DNA from: Chloroflexi bacterium 13_1_40CM_65_17
GTDB lineage: Bacteria; Chloroflexota; Dormibacteria; Dormibacterales; Dormibacteraceae
NCBI GenBank assembly: GCA_001917815.1
Contig: MNES01000081.1
Location: forward strand, 1 to 64,000
DNA length: 64,000 bases
Direction of reading: 5' to 3'
Each line of letters opens with the position of its first letter. The first letter of the stretch is position 1. The position numbers and the translations under genes are program-made. This document shows, piece after piece, positions 1 through 11,261 of the stretch. The notes under the pieces are model-generated. The model was not told the origin of the DNA. It searched no databases and saw nothing but the letters and a program-made list of their open reading frames with translations.

Positions 1-1
1 G

Positions 2-553
2 CAGCGAATGGCTGACGCGTTGGGCGAGGCGATTCATCACGCGATGGACGAAGGCCGGCTGCCTCGCCGCAACGGGGTGAGGCCGCACGTTACAGTGACG
101 ACGACGCTCGAAGGCTTGAAGAACGCAGTCGGCGCACCGCCGGCGGACCTCGAGCTCTCGCTGCCGATCTCGACCAGGACTCTCGAGCGCATCACCTGCG
201 ACTGCACAATTTCCCGAGTGCTCCTGGCCGACTCGATGGTGATCGACGTCGGCCGAGCGACGCGGGTGACCTCAGCTCCGCGGCGCCGCGCGCTGCGAGT
301 GCGCGATCGCGGCTGCCGGTTCCCAGGCTGCGACCGGCCGGCCAGCTGGTCGAACCCGCACCACATCGTCGCTTGGACGCGAGGCGGTCCGACACACCTC
401 GCTAACGAACTTCTCCTCTGCTACTACCACCATCGTCTCGTGCACGAGGGTGGTTGGCAGGTGATCAAAGCCGGCCGCGAGTTCCGATTCCTACCGCCGG
501 AACGCATCGTGACGAGACGAGCGCGAGGACCCGGGATGCGCTGGGCCGCTTAA
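2..553 (+). CDS. HNH endonuclease domain protein (DUF222/13E12-like C-terminal part), 5' truncated by window edge
   Basis: RDRGCRFPGCDRPASWSNPHHIVAWTRGGPTHLANELLLCYYHHRLVHEGGW is a typical HNH C-terminal motif; frame open to window start. Confidence 0.8.
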   Translation, partial: QRMADALGEAIHHAMDEGRLPRRNGVRPHVTVTTTLEGLKNAVGAPPADLELSLPISTRTLERITCDCTISRVLLADSMVIDVGRATRVTSAPRRRALRVRDRGCRFPGCDRPASWSNPHHIVAWTRGGPTHLANELLLCYYHHRLVHEGGWQVIKAGREFRFLPPERIVTRRARGPGMRWAA

Positions 554-555
554 GG

Positions 556-2037
556 TCAGTAAGCCTTCGCCAGCGACACGCGGTACTTCGCGGGCTTTCC
601 GCACACCAGGCACTTGCCGGTGGCCTTCTCGTCCGGGTCAAGAGTGCGGATGGTAACCCCACCCGCGGCGGCCTTGATCTTCGCCTCACACTCCGCGTCG
701 CCGCACCACGTCGCCCATACGAACCCCGCCCGCTCTCTGAAATGCGCGACCACCTCATCCAGGGTGGAGAGCTCGAACGTGTTCTGCCGCTGAAACTCCT
801 GAGCGCGCGCGAAGAGCTTCGACTGATATGCAGTGAGCTCCGTTTGCAAGCGGTCGGCGATTCCGGTAACCGGTAGGGGGCGGCGCTCTCGCGAAAGGCG
901 ATCGACCAGCTCCACCTGGCCGGCGTCGACGTCGCGCGCCCCGACGTTCAGACGCAGGGGGACGCCCTTGAGCTCCCAGTGCGCGTACTTGTCGCCCGGG
1001 CGCTCGTCGCGCCAGTCGATTCGATGACGGATCCCGGCGGCCTTGAGCTGGCGCGCCCAACCGTCGATGAATCCTTCGACCTTGCTGCGGCTCTCGGCGT
1101 CTCGGAAGATCGGTACCACGACCACCTGGATCGGCGCCACCTTCGGAGGGACGAGGAGTCCCGAATCGTCGCCGTGTGCCATTACCAGCGCTCCGACCAG
1201 GCGGGTGCTGATTCCCCACGACGTGGAGTGGCACAGCTCGCGTTCGTTCTCAGTGTTGGAGAACGAGATGTCGTAGGCACGAGCGAAGTTCTGGCCGAAG
1301 TAATGCGATGTGCCCATCTGCAGCGCCAGTCCGTCACGCATGAGTCCCTCGACGGTCAGCGTGTACACGGCGCCGGGGAAAGTTTCGGCGGGCGACTTCT
1401 TGCCGCTCAATACAGGAACCGCCAGCCAGTCTTCCGCGATCGACCTGTAGTAATCAAGGATCAGCTGTGTCTCATCCATCGCCTCCTGCCCCGAAGCGTG
1501 GAACGTGTGGCCCTCCTGCCACCAGAACTCGCGGCTGCGAAGGAAAAGGCGCGAGCGCATCTCCCACCTGACGACGCTGTTCCACTGGTTGGTCAGCTTT
1601 GGCAGGTCGCGATGGCTCTGGATGTAGCGCTTGATCAGTGCCCCGATGATCGTTTCCGATGTCGGTCTGACCGCAAGGGGCTCTTCGAGCTCCTCCATGT
1701 CGCCGCCGGCCCTGGTGACCCACGCGACCTCTGGGGCGAAGCCCTCGACGTGCTCGGCTTCCTTCATCAGGTAGGAGCGTGGGATGAGGAGGGGGAACGC
1801 CCAGTTCTCATGCCCGCTCTCCTTGATCATGTCGTCGAAGGCGCGGGTGATCGCCTCCCACATCGCCCAGCCATAGGGGCGCACGACCATCATGCCGCGC
1901 ACCCCCGACCAATCCGCCAGCTCCGCCTTGCGGACGACGTCGGTGTACCAACGGTCGAAGTCGTCGGACATCTTGGTGATGTCCTTCACGAAGTCCTGCT
2001 GCTCTTCGGTTTCCTGCTTCATGCGTTTCGCTCCCAC
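556..2037 (-). CDS. proS: prolyl-tRNA synthetase, short archaeal/eukaryote-like type
   Basis: Class II motifs (RPTSETIIGALI, RWEMRSRLFLRSREFWWQEGHTFH, GTSHYFGQNFARAYDI). True start may be ATG at 2022, which has an SD-like GGGAG 8 nt upstream. Confidence 0.93.
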   Translation of the reverse strand: MGAKRMKQETEEQQDFVKDITKMSDDFDRWYTDVVRKAELADWSGVRGMMVVRPYGWAMWEAITRAFDDMIKESGHENWAFPLLIPRSYLMKEAEHVEGFAPEVAWVTRAGGDMEELEEPLAVRPTSETIIGALIKRYIQSHRDLPKLTNQWNSVVRWEMRSRLFLRSREFWWQEGHTFHASGQEAMDETQLILDYYRSIAEDWLAVPVLSGKKSPAETFPGAVYTLTVEGLMRDGLALQMGTSHYFGQNFARAYDISFSNTENERELCHSTSWGISTRLVGALVMAHGDDSGLLVPPKVAPIQVVVVPIFRDAESRSKVEGFIDGWARQLKAAGIRHRIDWRDERPGDKYAHWELKGVPLRLNVGARDVDAGQVELVDRLSRERRPLPVTGIADRLQTELTAYQSKLFARAQEFQRQNTFELSTLDEVVAHFRERAGFVWATWCGDAECEAKIKAAAGGVTIRTLDPDEKATGKCLVCGKPAKYRVSLAKAY

Positions 2038-2062
2038 GGATCAATGATCTGAGTTCTGATCG

Positions 2063-2104
2063 CCCCACCGGCCCTTCGGGCCACCTCCCCGCATAGCGGG
2101 GAGG
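2063..2104. repeat. two-hairpin dispersed intergenic repeat, copy A
   Basis: CCCCACCGGCCCTTCGGGCCACCTCCCCGCATAGCGGGGAGG. Confidence 0.75.
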
Positions 2105-2110
2105 CCAGGG

Positions 2111-3241
2111 CTAAGACGGGAGCGGGGCCGGGGCGGGCGCGTGCTCGGCTGCGATCGCGTCGATCTCGGCCAGCAGCACGGTGAGGAGCTCCTCTTGGGC
2201 CACGGTCTTGTAGAGCTTACCTTTCTTGAAGATCACGCCCTTGCCGCGTCCGCCGGTGACGCCGATGTCGGCGTGTCGAGCCTCGGCCGGACCGTTGACG
2301 ACACAGCCCATGACCGCGACCGTGATCGGAATCTTGAGCCTGGCGATGTGTGCCTCCACCGCTTTGACCGTGGGCACCATGTCGTATTCCAGCCGGCCGC
2401 ACGTCGGGCATGCGACCAGCGTGGCACTCTCGTTGCGAAATGCGAGTGTCTTGAGGATCTCGTGCGCAACGCGCACCTCCTCGCAAGGGTCCGAGGTAGC
2501 GAGCGAGACGCGGATCGTGTCGCCGATTCCCTCACCGAGCAGCATGCCCAGGCCGACGGCGCTGCGGATGCTGCCCGCCTCGACCGGACCCGATTCGGTG
2601 ACGCCCAGGTGGATCGGGTACGCACGCGCGGCCGCGAACTTGCGATTCGCCATCACGTTCGTCCAAACGTCGGTCGCCTTCAGCGAGACCTTGATGTAAC
2701 CAGGACCGTAGTCGAGCTCCTCGAGGATCTTGCAGTGACCGAGCGCCACCTCGACCATGCGATCAGCCGTGCGCTCACGATCGTCGCGATCGATCTGGTG
2801 CAGCTCACGGAGGCTCTTGTGCACCTCCTCGGGCAATGACCCGGCGTTGACCCCGATCCGAAACGGGGTCTGACGTTCCTTGGCGGCGGCTACGACCTTC
2901 ACGACCTTGTCGCGATCCGGGATGTTGCCGGGGTTTAGTCGCAGACAGTGCACGCCGGCCTCGATCGCTATCAACGCGAGGGTGTGGTCGTAGTGGATGT
3001 CGGCGATCACCGGCAGGGGCGAGCCCTTGACGATCTCTTTCAGCGCCTCGGCCGCCTCGCGGTCTGGAACCGCCGGGCGCACGATCTCGCAGCCGGCCTC
3101 TTTCAGCTCATGGATCTGGCGCAGCGTCGCTTTGACGTCGCGGGTGTCGGTCTTGGTCATGGTCTGCACGGCGATGGGTGCGGCGCCCCCGATGACCACG
3201 CCGCCCACGTTGACGGGGATTGACTTACGCCGTTCGACCAT
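2111..3241 (-). CDS. ispG: 4-hydroxy-3-methylbut-2-enyl diphosphate synthase (GcpE)
   Basis: GGAAPIAVQTMTKTDTRD, RLNPGNI, CPTCGR and MGCVVNGPAEARHADIG motifs. Confidence 0.95.
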   Translation of the reverse strand: MVERRKSIPVNVGGVVIGGAAPIAVQTMTKTDTRDVKATLRQIHELKEAGCEIVRPAVPDREAAEALKEIVKGSPLPVIADIHYDHTLALIAIEAGVHCLRLNPGNIPDRDKVVKVVAAAKERQTPFRIGVNAGSLPEEVHKSLRELHQIDRDDRERTADRMVEVALGHCKILEELDYGPGYIKVSLKATDVWTNVMANRKFAAARAYPIHLGVTESGPVEAGSIRSAVGLGMLLGEGIGDTIRVSLATSDPCEEVRVAHEILKTLAFRNESATLVACPTCGRLEYDMVPTVKAVEAHIARLKIPITVAVMGCVVNGPAEARHADIGVTGGRGKGVIFKKGKLYKTVAQEELLTVLLAEIDAIAAEHAPAPAPLPS

Positions 3242-4317
3242 CAGTGACCACCCGGAAACGTGCCTGTGGCGAGGCGCTGGATGTCAAGGAAGCTGATGAA
3301 CGCCGCCAGGGCCAGGAGCGCGACAAGACCCCAGCGCTGCACGTTCAGCTCGCTCTTCCGATCGAACGGCCGGCGCCGAATCCATTCGACTACTGCGACC
3401 ACGATGCGACCGCCGTCGAGGGCTGGAATCGGCAGCAGGTTCGTGAAGCCGAGCGCCACCGACAGGATGGCGACCAGGAAGATGTAGTTGATCAGCCCCT
3501 GGTTGACGGACTGCGCCGTGATCGTGGCGATTCCGATGGGGCCGGTCAGCCCATCAGGGCCGAGCAGGCCGCCCTTGACCTGGCCGGTGATGAGCTGATC
3601 GATGCCCTGGACGATGTTGCCGATGGCCACCACGGGGAAGCTAACCCCATCGGTGACGGCGGTCGCGACGGTGCTGATTCTGCGAGGCATCCCGACCCCG
3701 ATCTGACAGGCCGGGGGCGTGTCCGTCGAGCAAATCGGTGTGACTGTCACGGTGAAGGGCTTCCCGTCCGGGTGAATGCCCGTGAGTACCAACGGCGCGC
3801 CATGATGCGCGTGCTCCTCATCCAGGATCTGACCGGTCACGTTCACAGGTTTCCCGTTGACCGCGCGAATGCTGTCTCCCTGCTGGAGGCCGGCCTGGGC
3901 GGCAGGCGAACCAGGCACCACGCTCAGGACCTTGCCCGGATCGCTGTTGAGCTGCGTCAGGCCAAGGCCCGTGATCAGCACGATCGCGACCAGGAAGTTC
4001 ACAGCCGGCCCCGCGGCCAGGATCGCGATCTTCTGGAGGGGCGTCTTGGTGTGGAAGCCGTCGGGTTCGTTGAAATCGCCCGCCTCCATGCCGCCCATCC
4101 GCACATAGCCGAGGATGGGGAGCAGTCGGAGCGCGTACAGCGTGCCGCCGCGGGTGAAGGACACCAGCCTGGTCCCGGCGCCGATCGAGAACTCGATCAC
4201 GCGGACCTTGAACAGTTTGGCGACGACGAAGTGGCCGGCCTCGTGGGGCCCGATCAGGATCAGGAATGCCCCGGCTACGGCAATGACCGACACGACCCCG
4301 TTGAGCAGCTGGTTCAC
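3241..4317 (-). CDS. rseP: RIP metalloprotease, site-2 protease (M50) with PDZ domain
   Basis: HEAGH zinc motif, NLLPIPALDGGR motif, PDZ-like middle; lies between ispG and dxr. Confidence 0.92.
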   Translation of the reverse strand: MNQLLNGVVSVIAVAGAFLILIGPHEAGHFVVAKLFKVRVIEFSIGAGTRLVSFTRGGTLYALRLLPILGYVRMGGMEAGDFNEPDGFHTKTPLQKIAILAAGPAVNFLVAIVLITGLGLTQLNSDPGKVLSVVPGSPAAQAGLQQGDSIRAVNGKPVNVTGQILDEEHAHHGAPLVLTGIHPDGKPFTVTVTPICSTDTPPACQIGVGMPRRISTVATAVTDGVSFPVVAIGNIVQGIDQLITGQVKGGLLGPDGLTGPIGIATITAQSVNQGLINYIFLVAILSVALGFTNLLPIPALDGGRIVVAVVEWIRRRPFDRKSELNVQRWGLVALLALAAFISFLDIQRLATGTFPGGH

Positions 4318-4326
4318 GACTTCAGA

Positions 4327-5451
4327 CTACCGGAGAGTCCCCGCCGAGTTGATCCTTACGAACTCCCGCGCCCATCGATCCGCCGCCAGGATCTCTTCGA
4401 GGGTGGTTCCGCCGCCGGGGAAGGCTTGTAGCGCCGCCTCGACCGTTCGGATGATGCCCGTGAAGGGAATCTCCCGAGCCAGGAATGCGTTCACCGCCTC
4501 CTCGTTGGCTGCGTTGAGCACCGCCGGTCGCCCTTTGCCCGCCTGGGCGGCGCCTCTGGCCAGCCGCACGGCGGGGAAGCGGGCCTCGTCCAGGGGGTAG
4601 AACTCGAGCGGCCCGAGGTCCTCCAACACTGTCGGGGGAACGGCGCCGGCAAGGCGGTCAGGGTAGCCGAGGGCGACAGCTATGGGCAGGCGCATGTCGG
4701 GGACTCCTATCTGTGCCTTCAGCGAGCCATCGACGAACTCCACCAGGGAGTGCACCGCGCTCTGGGGGTGGATGATGACCGACACCTGCGCGAGGGGCAC
4801 TCCGAAGAGGTGGTGCGCCTCGATCATCTCGAGACCCTTGTTCATCAGGGTCGCCGAGTCGATCGTGACCTTGGGGCCCATCGACCACCGCGGGTGGTTG
4901 AGGGCTTCCTCGACGGTCACCTGGTCGAGGTCGAGGTCGGGATGAGCCCAGAACGGTCCCCCGCTGGCGGTGATGACCAGGCGCCGGATGTTCGCCCAGT
5001 CTTCGCCCCACAGGCACTGCCAGATCGCGCTGTGCTCGCTGTCGATCGGCCGGATGCCCATCCTTTCCGGAAGTGCGCCCTGCGCGCGCCCGGCGCCCGC
5101 CGCCTCCATGACGAGGTCGCCGGCCATCACCAGCACCTCCTTGGTCGCGAGCGCCACCTCCTTTCCCGCCTCGAGCGCAGCGAGCGTCGGTGCCAGCGCC
5201 CGCGCGCCGGGAATGGCAACCGCGACGATGTCGCATCGCGGATCGGTGACCATCTCCCTCACGCGGGAATCGAAGTCAGGCTCGCCGGCCTGACCCTGGA
5301 TCACGTATTCGGCCATGCGTTTGGCCGAGCGTCTTCCCTCGGTCAGCCCGAACAGCCGCAGGCGGGCCGGGTTGCGGTCGATGACGTCGAGCGTCTGCTG
5401 GCCGATGGAGCCTGTAGCGCCGAGTATCGCGACGTTGACCGGTCGCGTCAT
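4327..5451 (-). CDS. dxr: 1-deoxy-D-xylulose 5-phosphate reductoisomerase
   Basis: ILGATGSIGQQTLDVI N-terminus, RPIDSEHSAIWQCL, ITASGGPF, HPRWSMGPKVTIDSATLMNKGLEMIEA. Confidence 0.95.
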   Translation of the reverse strand: MTRPVNVAILGATGSIGQQTLDVIDRNPARLRLFGLTEGRRSAKRMAEYVIQGQAGEPDFDSRVREMVTDPRCDIVAVAIPGARALAPTLAALEAGKEVALATKEVLVMAGDLVMEAAGAGRAQGALPERMGIRPIDSEHSAIWQCLWGEDWANIRRLVITASGGPFWAHPDLDLDQVTVEEALNHPRWSMGPKVTIDSATLMNKGLEMIEAHHLFGVPLAQVSVIIHPQSAVHSLVEFVDGSLKAQIGVPDMRLPIAVALGYPDRLAGAVPPTVLEDLGPLEFYPLDEARFPAVRLARGAAQAGKGRPAVLNAANEEAVNAFLAREIPFTGIIRTVEAALQAFPGGGTTLEEILAADRWAREFVRINSAGTLR

Positions 5452-5452
5452 G

Positions 5453-6295
5453 TCAGTGGATCAGATGGAACATGGTCACGTAGAAGTAGACGAGGATCGG
5501 TGGAAAGAGGATCGAGTCGAGGCGGTCGAGGATGCCTCCGTGACCCGGGATCAAGTGGGACGAATCCTTGACCTCTGCGATTCGCTTCATCTGCGACTCG
5601 ACGAGGTCTCCAACCAGCGCGCTGACTCCAACGAGAACGCCGATGACGATTGCGTGCACCGGCGATAGGCCAAGGATTCCGGAGATCCCGATCAACATCG
5701 CAATCACCGAAGCCAGCACGCCCGCGATGGCGCCCTCGACCGTCTTGTGCGGGCTGATCGATGCGAAGAACGGATGGCGGCCGACGCGGCTGCCGATGAG
5801 CAGGGCGGCGGCGTCGTTGGCGATGACGGCGAGGATCGTGAACAGCGTCCACACCATCCCGTGGGGTTGCGATGTATACAGCAGCAGGTAGTAGTTGAAC
5901 GGCATGCCGATGTAGAGCGCGCCGGCCAATCCCATCGCCCATCTGCTGAGGCCCTGCCGGCGGCCGGGCACCACCAGGAACGCGGCGAGACCGCCCACCA
6001 GAGCGAGCGACAGGACGAGCGCCACGTCCACCTGCTTGAGGACGGTGCCGCTGAACGCGAAAAAGGCGCCCAGCGGAAAGAGGAGCCAAGCGGGGGCGCG
6101 GGAGCCCATGCCCTCGGAGAGGCCGAGGAACTCCCACAACGCCAGGCCGCCGAGCAGGATGACGAGCGCGTACACGCCGTAGATGCCGGCATACACGCCG
6201 ATCAGAACTACGCCTAGGAATACCGAGGCGCTGAGAATCCGAACCATCAACGGGCTTGGTTTAGGGAGCGGCAGCGCCGGTGTTCCGGTCGTCAC
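5453..6295 (-). CDS. cdsA: phosphatidate cytidylyltransferase
   Basis: Polytopic protein with C-terminal K(R)xxxVKDSSxxIPGHGGxLDRxDS signature. Confidence 0.93.
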   Translation of the reverse strand: MTTGTPALPLPKPSPLMVRILSASVFLGVVLIGVYAGIYGVYALVILLGGLALWEFLGLSEGMGSRAPAWLLFPLGAFFAFSGTVLKQVDVALVLSLALVGGLAAFLVVPGRRQGLSRWAMGLAGALYIGMPFNYYLLLYTSQPHGMVWTLFTILAVIANDAAALLIGSRVGRHPFFASISPHKTVEGAIAGVLASVIAMLIGISGILGLSPVHAIVIGVLVGVSALVGDLVESQMKRIAEVKDSSHLIPGHGGILDRLDSILFPPILVYFYVTMFHLIH

Positions 6296-7026
6296 TATGA
6301 GACGCTTCCCACGCTGAGCTCATCGGGCCGACCGCCAAAGCGGCGTACCCGCGCGTTGTACTCAGCTATGGCCGCCTTCAGCTCGTCGACTCCAAAGTCC
6401 GGCCAGAGGGTGTCGGTCACCAGCATTTCGGAGTAGGCGGACTGCCACAGAAGAAAGTTGCTCACGCGGCTCTCGCCTGCCGTCCTGATGATCAGGTCGG
6501 GGTCAGGGAGCTCCGGGTTGTAGAGATGCGCGGCGATGGCGGCCTCGTCGATCTTGTCCGCCGGCACTCCTTCCTCCACCAACCTGCGCACCGAGTCCAC
6601 CAGCTCGGCACGCCCACCATAGTTGAGACACACGTTGAGGATTCCGTTGGTGTTGAGCGCGGTGCGCGCCATGGCCTCATCGATACGATCCCGCATCCGC
6701 TGCGACAGCTCGTCTCGCCGCCCGCTGACGACGATCCGCACCCCGCGCCGGTGCATCTCGTCGATCTCCCGCTGCATGGTTTCGTGGAACAGGCGCATCA
6801 GCGCCCGCACCTCCGCCCGCGGCCGAGACCAGTTCTCGGTCGAGAACGCGTAGACCGAGAGCACCTCCACCCCGAGCTCCTCGCAACCCTCAAGCACGCG
6901 CTTGATCGCCCGCACACCCGCCCGGTGGCCGAAGCTGACCGGATGCCTGCGGCGGCGGGCCCAGCGGCCGTTGCCGTCCATGATGATCCCGATGTGGCGA
7001 GGAACTGAGGAGTCCAAGCGCTGCAA
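6295..7026 (-). CDS. uppS: isoprenyl (undecaprenyl) diphosphate synthase
   Basis: HIGIIMDGNGRWARRR, YAFSTENWSRP, DLIIRTAGESRVSNFLLWQSAYSE; TTG start. Confidence 0.95.
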   Translation of the reverse strand: MQRLDSSVPRHIGIIMDGNGRWARRRRHPVSFGHRAGVRAIKRVLEGCEELGVEVLSVYAFSTENWSRPRAEVRALMRLFHETMQREIDEMHRRGVRIVVSGRRDELSQRMRDRIDEAMARTALNTNGILNVCLNYGGRAELVDSVRRLVEEGVPADKIDEAAIAAHLYNPELPDPDLIIRTAGESRVSNFLLWQSAYSEMLVTDTLWPDFGVDELKAAIAEYNARVRRFGGRPDELSVGSVS

Positions 7027-7101
7027 CTGTACCTACGTGGCGGGGACCTGCCGGGTTACGACCGGCCTCACGTAGCCAGCGGCAGGTGTCCTCTCATATG
7101 T

Positions 7102-7659
7102 CTATATCTCCATCACTTCGGCTTCTTTCCGGGCGGCGTGAGCGTCGACGCGTTCGACCTGGGACTCGGTCACCTTCTGCAGCCGCGCGTGGGCGCGCTT
7201 GGCCTCGTCCTCGGCGATCTCGCCCTGCTTCTGCATCGCGTCGACGCGGTGGATCTCGTCACGGCGGACGTTGCGGATCGCGACGCGCGCCTCCTCGGCC
7301 TTGTGGCGTACCAGCTTGACGTACTCCTTGCGGCGCTCCTCGGTCAGGGGCGGGATGGGGACGCGGATCACCTGCCCGTCGTTCGCCGGGTTCAGCCCCT
7401 GCTCGCCGGCGCGCAGCGCTTTCTCCACCGCGCCGATCTGGCTCTTGTCGTAGACCTGCACGACCAGAAGCCTTGGTTCGGGGGCGCTGATCTGGGCCAG
7501 CTGGTTCAGCGGGGTCGGCGTGCCGTAGTACGGAACCATGACCTTGTCGATCAAAGCGGGGTTCGCGCGGCCGGTGCGAATGGTGGCGAGCTCGGCCGCG
7601 AAGTGCTCGACCGATTTGGACATCTTCGACTCCGCCTCGCGCAGGATCGGGTCGATCAT
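7102..7659 (-). CDS. frr: ribosome recycling factor
   Basis: Full-length [41 protein letters not shown]; next to pyrH. Confidence 0.96.
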   Translation of the reverse strand: MIDPILREAESKMSKSVEHFAAELATIRTGRANPALIDKVMVPYYGTPTPLNQLAQISAPEPRLLVVQVYDKSQIGAVEKALRAGEQGLNPANDGQVIRVPIPPLTEERRKEYVKLVRHKAEEARVAIRNVRRDEIHRVDAMQKQGEIAEDEAKRAHARLQKVTESQVERVDAHAARKEAEVMEI

Positions 7660-8384
7660 CCCAATGCTCCGACGAGGGTTCCGATCTCCTCACCCAGCAC
7701 TACGCGCTCGATGTTTCCTGGCTCGAGGAGGTTGAACACCACGATGGGCACGTTGTTGTCCATGCACAGCGTCAGTGCGGTGTTGTCCATCACCTCGATG
7801 CCTCGATTCAAAACCTCCAGGTAATCGAGGTGCTGCAGCTTGATCGCCTTTGGGTCGAGCTTGGGGTCGGCCGTGTAGACGCCATCGACCTTGGTCGCCT
7901 TGAGGATGACGTCGGCTTCGATCTCCACCGCGCGCAGCGCAGCTGTGGTGTCGGTGGTGAAATACGGGTTGCCGGTCCCGGCGGCGAGGATCACAACGCG
8001 GCCCTTCTCCAGATGACGCACCGCGCGCCGCCGGATGTAAGGCTCGGCGACCTGCGGCATCTGGATCGCGGTCATCGTTCGCGCCGGGATGCCGGTGCGC
8101 TCGAGCGCATCCTGCAACGCAAGCGCGTTGATCACGGTCGCCAGCATGCCCATGTAGTCCCCCGTCGCGCGATCGAAGCCGCGTTCGCTTGCGGCCAGGC
8201 CGCGGAAGATGTTGCCGCCGCCCACCACCAGCGCGATCTGCACGCCCATCTCATGCACGCGCTTGACCTGACCGGCAATCGTCTGCACGACCTCCAGATC
8301 GATGCCGTAGTCGCGTTTCCCGCCGAGGGCCTCGCCGCTCAGCTTGAGCAGGATGCGGTTGTACTTCGGCGTTCGATCGCCCAT
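7656..8384 (-). CDS. pyrH: UMP kinase
   Basis: [38 protein letters not shown]. Confidence 0.96.
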   Translation of the reverse strand: MGDRTPKYNRILLKLSGEALGGKRDYGIDLEVVQTIAGQVKRVHEMGVQIALVVGGGNIFRGLAASERGFDRATGDYMGMLATVINALALQDALERTGIPARTMTAIQMPQVAEPYIRRRAVRHLEKGRVVILAAGTGNPYFTTDTTAALRAVEIEADVILKATKVDGVYTADPKLDPKAIKLQHLDYLEVLNRGIEVMDNTALTLCMDNNVPIVVFNLLEPGNIERVVLGEEIGTLVGALG

Positions 8385-8391
8385 CGGCGAT

Positions 8392-9011
8392 TTACTCGTC
8401 GGCCTCGCGGACGTTGAAGCGGGCGAACCGGCGCACAGTGATGTTCTCCTGCAGCTTTGAGATGTTCTCGGCGATCAGGTCCTTGACCGTGTGCTTCGGC
8501 TCTCGAAAGTATGGCTGTTCGAGAAGGACGTTCTCCTTGATGAAGTTCTCGACCTGTCCGTCGACTCTCTTGGCGAGTGCCTGTTTCGGCGTGCCATCCT
8601 GCTCCGCCTTGCGCTCGTAGATTGCCCTTTCCTCGACGAGCACCTCGTCGGGGATGTCGTCGCGAGAGACCCACCTCGGGTTGGTGGCCGCGATCTGCAG
8701 CGCAATCTCCTTGGCGAGCTTGCGGAAATCCTCGCCCTTGGCGACGAAGTCGGTCTCGCAATCGACCTCGACCAGCACGCCAACCTGAGGCGGGAAGTCG
8801 GGAGTCGTGCGGTGCAGGTAGGCTTCGACCAAGCCCTGGCCCGTTGCGCGGCCCGCGCGCTTCGCTGCCTTCGCGATTCCTTTCTCGCGCAGGATCGTGT
8901 ATGCCTTCTCGAGGTCGCCGTCAGCTTCCTCCAGCGCGTTCTTGCAATCCATCATGCCTGCGCCGGACATCTCGCGGAGCTTCTTGACAAGCTCCATGGG
9001 GACTGTTGCCA

Positions 9012-9012
<1 letters not shown>
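8392..9012 (-). CDS. tsf: elongation factor Ts
   Basis: [37 protein letters not shown]. Confidence 0.96.
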
Positions 9013-9860
<848 letters not shown>

Positions 9861-9993
9861 GTTCGATTGCCTCCCTGTTCCACTTCCGCCCGGTTCTGGC
9901 CTTCGCTGAAGGACAGGAGCAGTGCCCCGGGCGTGCTAACTCAGTCGACGCCGGGCGCGCGCAGGGCGCCCTTTGATTGGACTGGCGTTTGGA

Positions 9994-9999
9994 AGTATA
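9994..9999 (-). promoter_or_regulatory. candidate -10 element TATACT for the rpsB operon, implying a leader of about 125-130 nt
   Basis: TATACT on the minus strand upstream of rpsB; GC-rich inverted repeat follows in the leader. Confidence 0.45.
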
Positions 10000-10019
10000 C
10001 CCAGCCCTCTGAATTCGAA

Positions 10020-11162
10020 TCAGAGACCGCCCGGGAACCGGCCGGCGCAAACGCCGGTGGCGACGAGAGGGGTCGACGAGGCAGTGACGGTGCACTGGCA
10101 CGGAGAATCGGATGGGAACGAGATGATGGCATCGGGGGCGAGGAGGTGGTCTTCATCGATCCACAGGCAGGCCGAGTGCCCGTCCAGCCTGGCGATGGGG
10201 CCCGGACCCAGATTGACCATCCGCGTGGCAGGCGGCGGCGCACCGATGCCAAGGCCGGTGGCATAGAAGATGCTCCGGCCTGACGGGGACATCCCGGACT
10301 GCAAGTCATCGGGCTGGGCCGGCGCCAATGTCATGAGCTTGCCCGTCCAGTCGTAGACCCTCGCCTGCAGGCCATTTGCGCTTACGCACGCAACGCCGGC
10401 GGGCGACGGCCAGTAGCTGAGGACGCAGCTCCCCTTGATCGTGGCCTTTCGGACGGCGGTCGCCGCGTCCGAGACGTGCCATTCCGCGGGGGTCACGCCG
10501 GCCGGCTCGAACGTGCAGATGGGAACCACCGCCAGCACCAGCATCCCATCGTGCCAGCCCATGGGCCAGAGCGTCGACCCTCCCTTTCCTTTCGGTGTGC
10601 TGGTCGTGAAGACGTCCGCGTGGTGACCCCCGCCGCGCAGGTCCTCGACATAGAGACGCAGATTGGCTGTGGTGGCAGGCGACAGATCCTCGACGAGCAC
10701 CGCGATGCGCTGGTCGTCGGGGCTGACGGAGAAGAAGCTGATCGTCGTCGGGCCACCGGGCACCGTGGTCACGTCAAGTGCGCCAGAGGGCGGCTGCACC
10801 ACGCGGATCTTGGTGTCGCCGTCGCGGAAATAGATCGAAGCGTTCGAGCTGCTCACAGGCGGGGCGAGGAGCGCGCCGTCATGCGCCGATGAGCAGTACT
10901 GAACCGAGGCATTCGCTAGCGCCACAGCGGCGGCGACGCTGGCATCCGGCCTGAACGCATAGAGGGTTCCGGCTGAGAGCAGCAGGCCGAAGTTCCCCGT
11001 CAGCGCAACCGGGCTCGGCGATGCGCCCGCGCTGAACGATGGCGAGACAGTGGCGCCGGCGGACGCAACCGCGCTGGGTCTGGCGGTCGGTGGCGACTGC
11101 TGGCCGCACGTGACCGCCAAGAAGACGCACAGCGCGATCAGGGCGCGGGATCGGATCTCCAC
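10020..11162 (-). CDS. putative lipoprotein, beta-propeller-like, unknown function
   Basis: N-terminal signal with lipobox-like LAVTC; repetitive beta-rich segments; GTG start. Confidence 0.65.
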   Translation of the reverse strand: MEIRSRALIALCVFLAVTCGQQSPPTARPSAVASAGATVSPSFSAGASPSPVALTGNFGLLLSAGTLYAFRPDASVAAAVALANASVQYCSSAHDGALLAPPVSSSNASIYFRDGDTKIRVVQPPSGALDVTTVPGGPTTISFFSVSPDDQRIAVLVEDLSPATTANLRLYVEDLRGGGHHADVFTTSTPKGKGGSTLWPMGWHDGMLVLAVVPICTFEPAGVTPAEWHVSDAATAVRKATIKGSCVLSYWPSPAGVACVSANGLQARVYDWTGKLMTLAPAQPDDLQSGMSPSGRSIFYATGLGIGAPPPATRMVNLGPGPIARLDGHSACLWIDEDHLLAPDAIISFPSDSPCQCTVTASSTPLVATGVCAGRFPGGL

Positions 11163-11197
11163 GCGCTCACAACTCTAACCATTGATCGCAATGGGAC

Positions 11198-11253
11198 CTC
11201 CACACCCGGCCGGGCCCTACGGGCCGGGCCGACCTCCCCGCGAGCGGGGAGGT
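11198..11253. repeat. two-hairpin dispersed intergenic repeat, copy B
   Basis: CACACCCGGCCGGGCCCTACGGGCCGGGCCGACCTCCCCGCGAGCGGGGAGGTG. Confidence 0.8.
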
Positions 11254-11261
11254 GACGCTTT

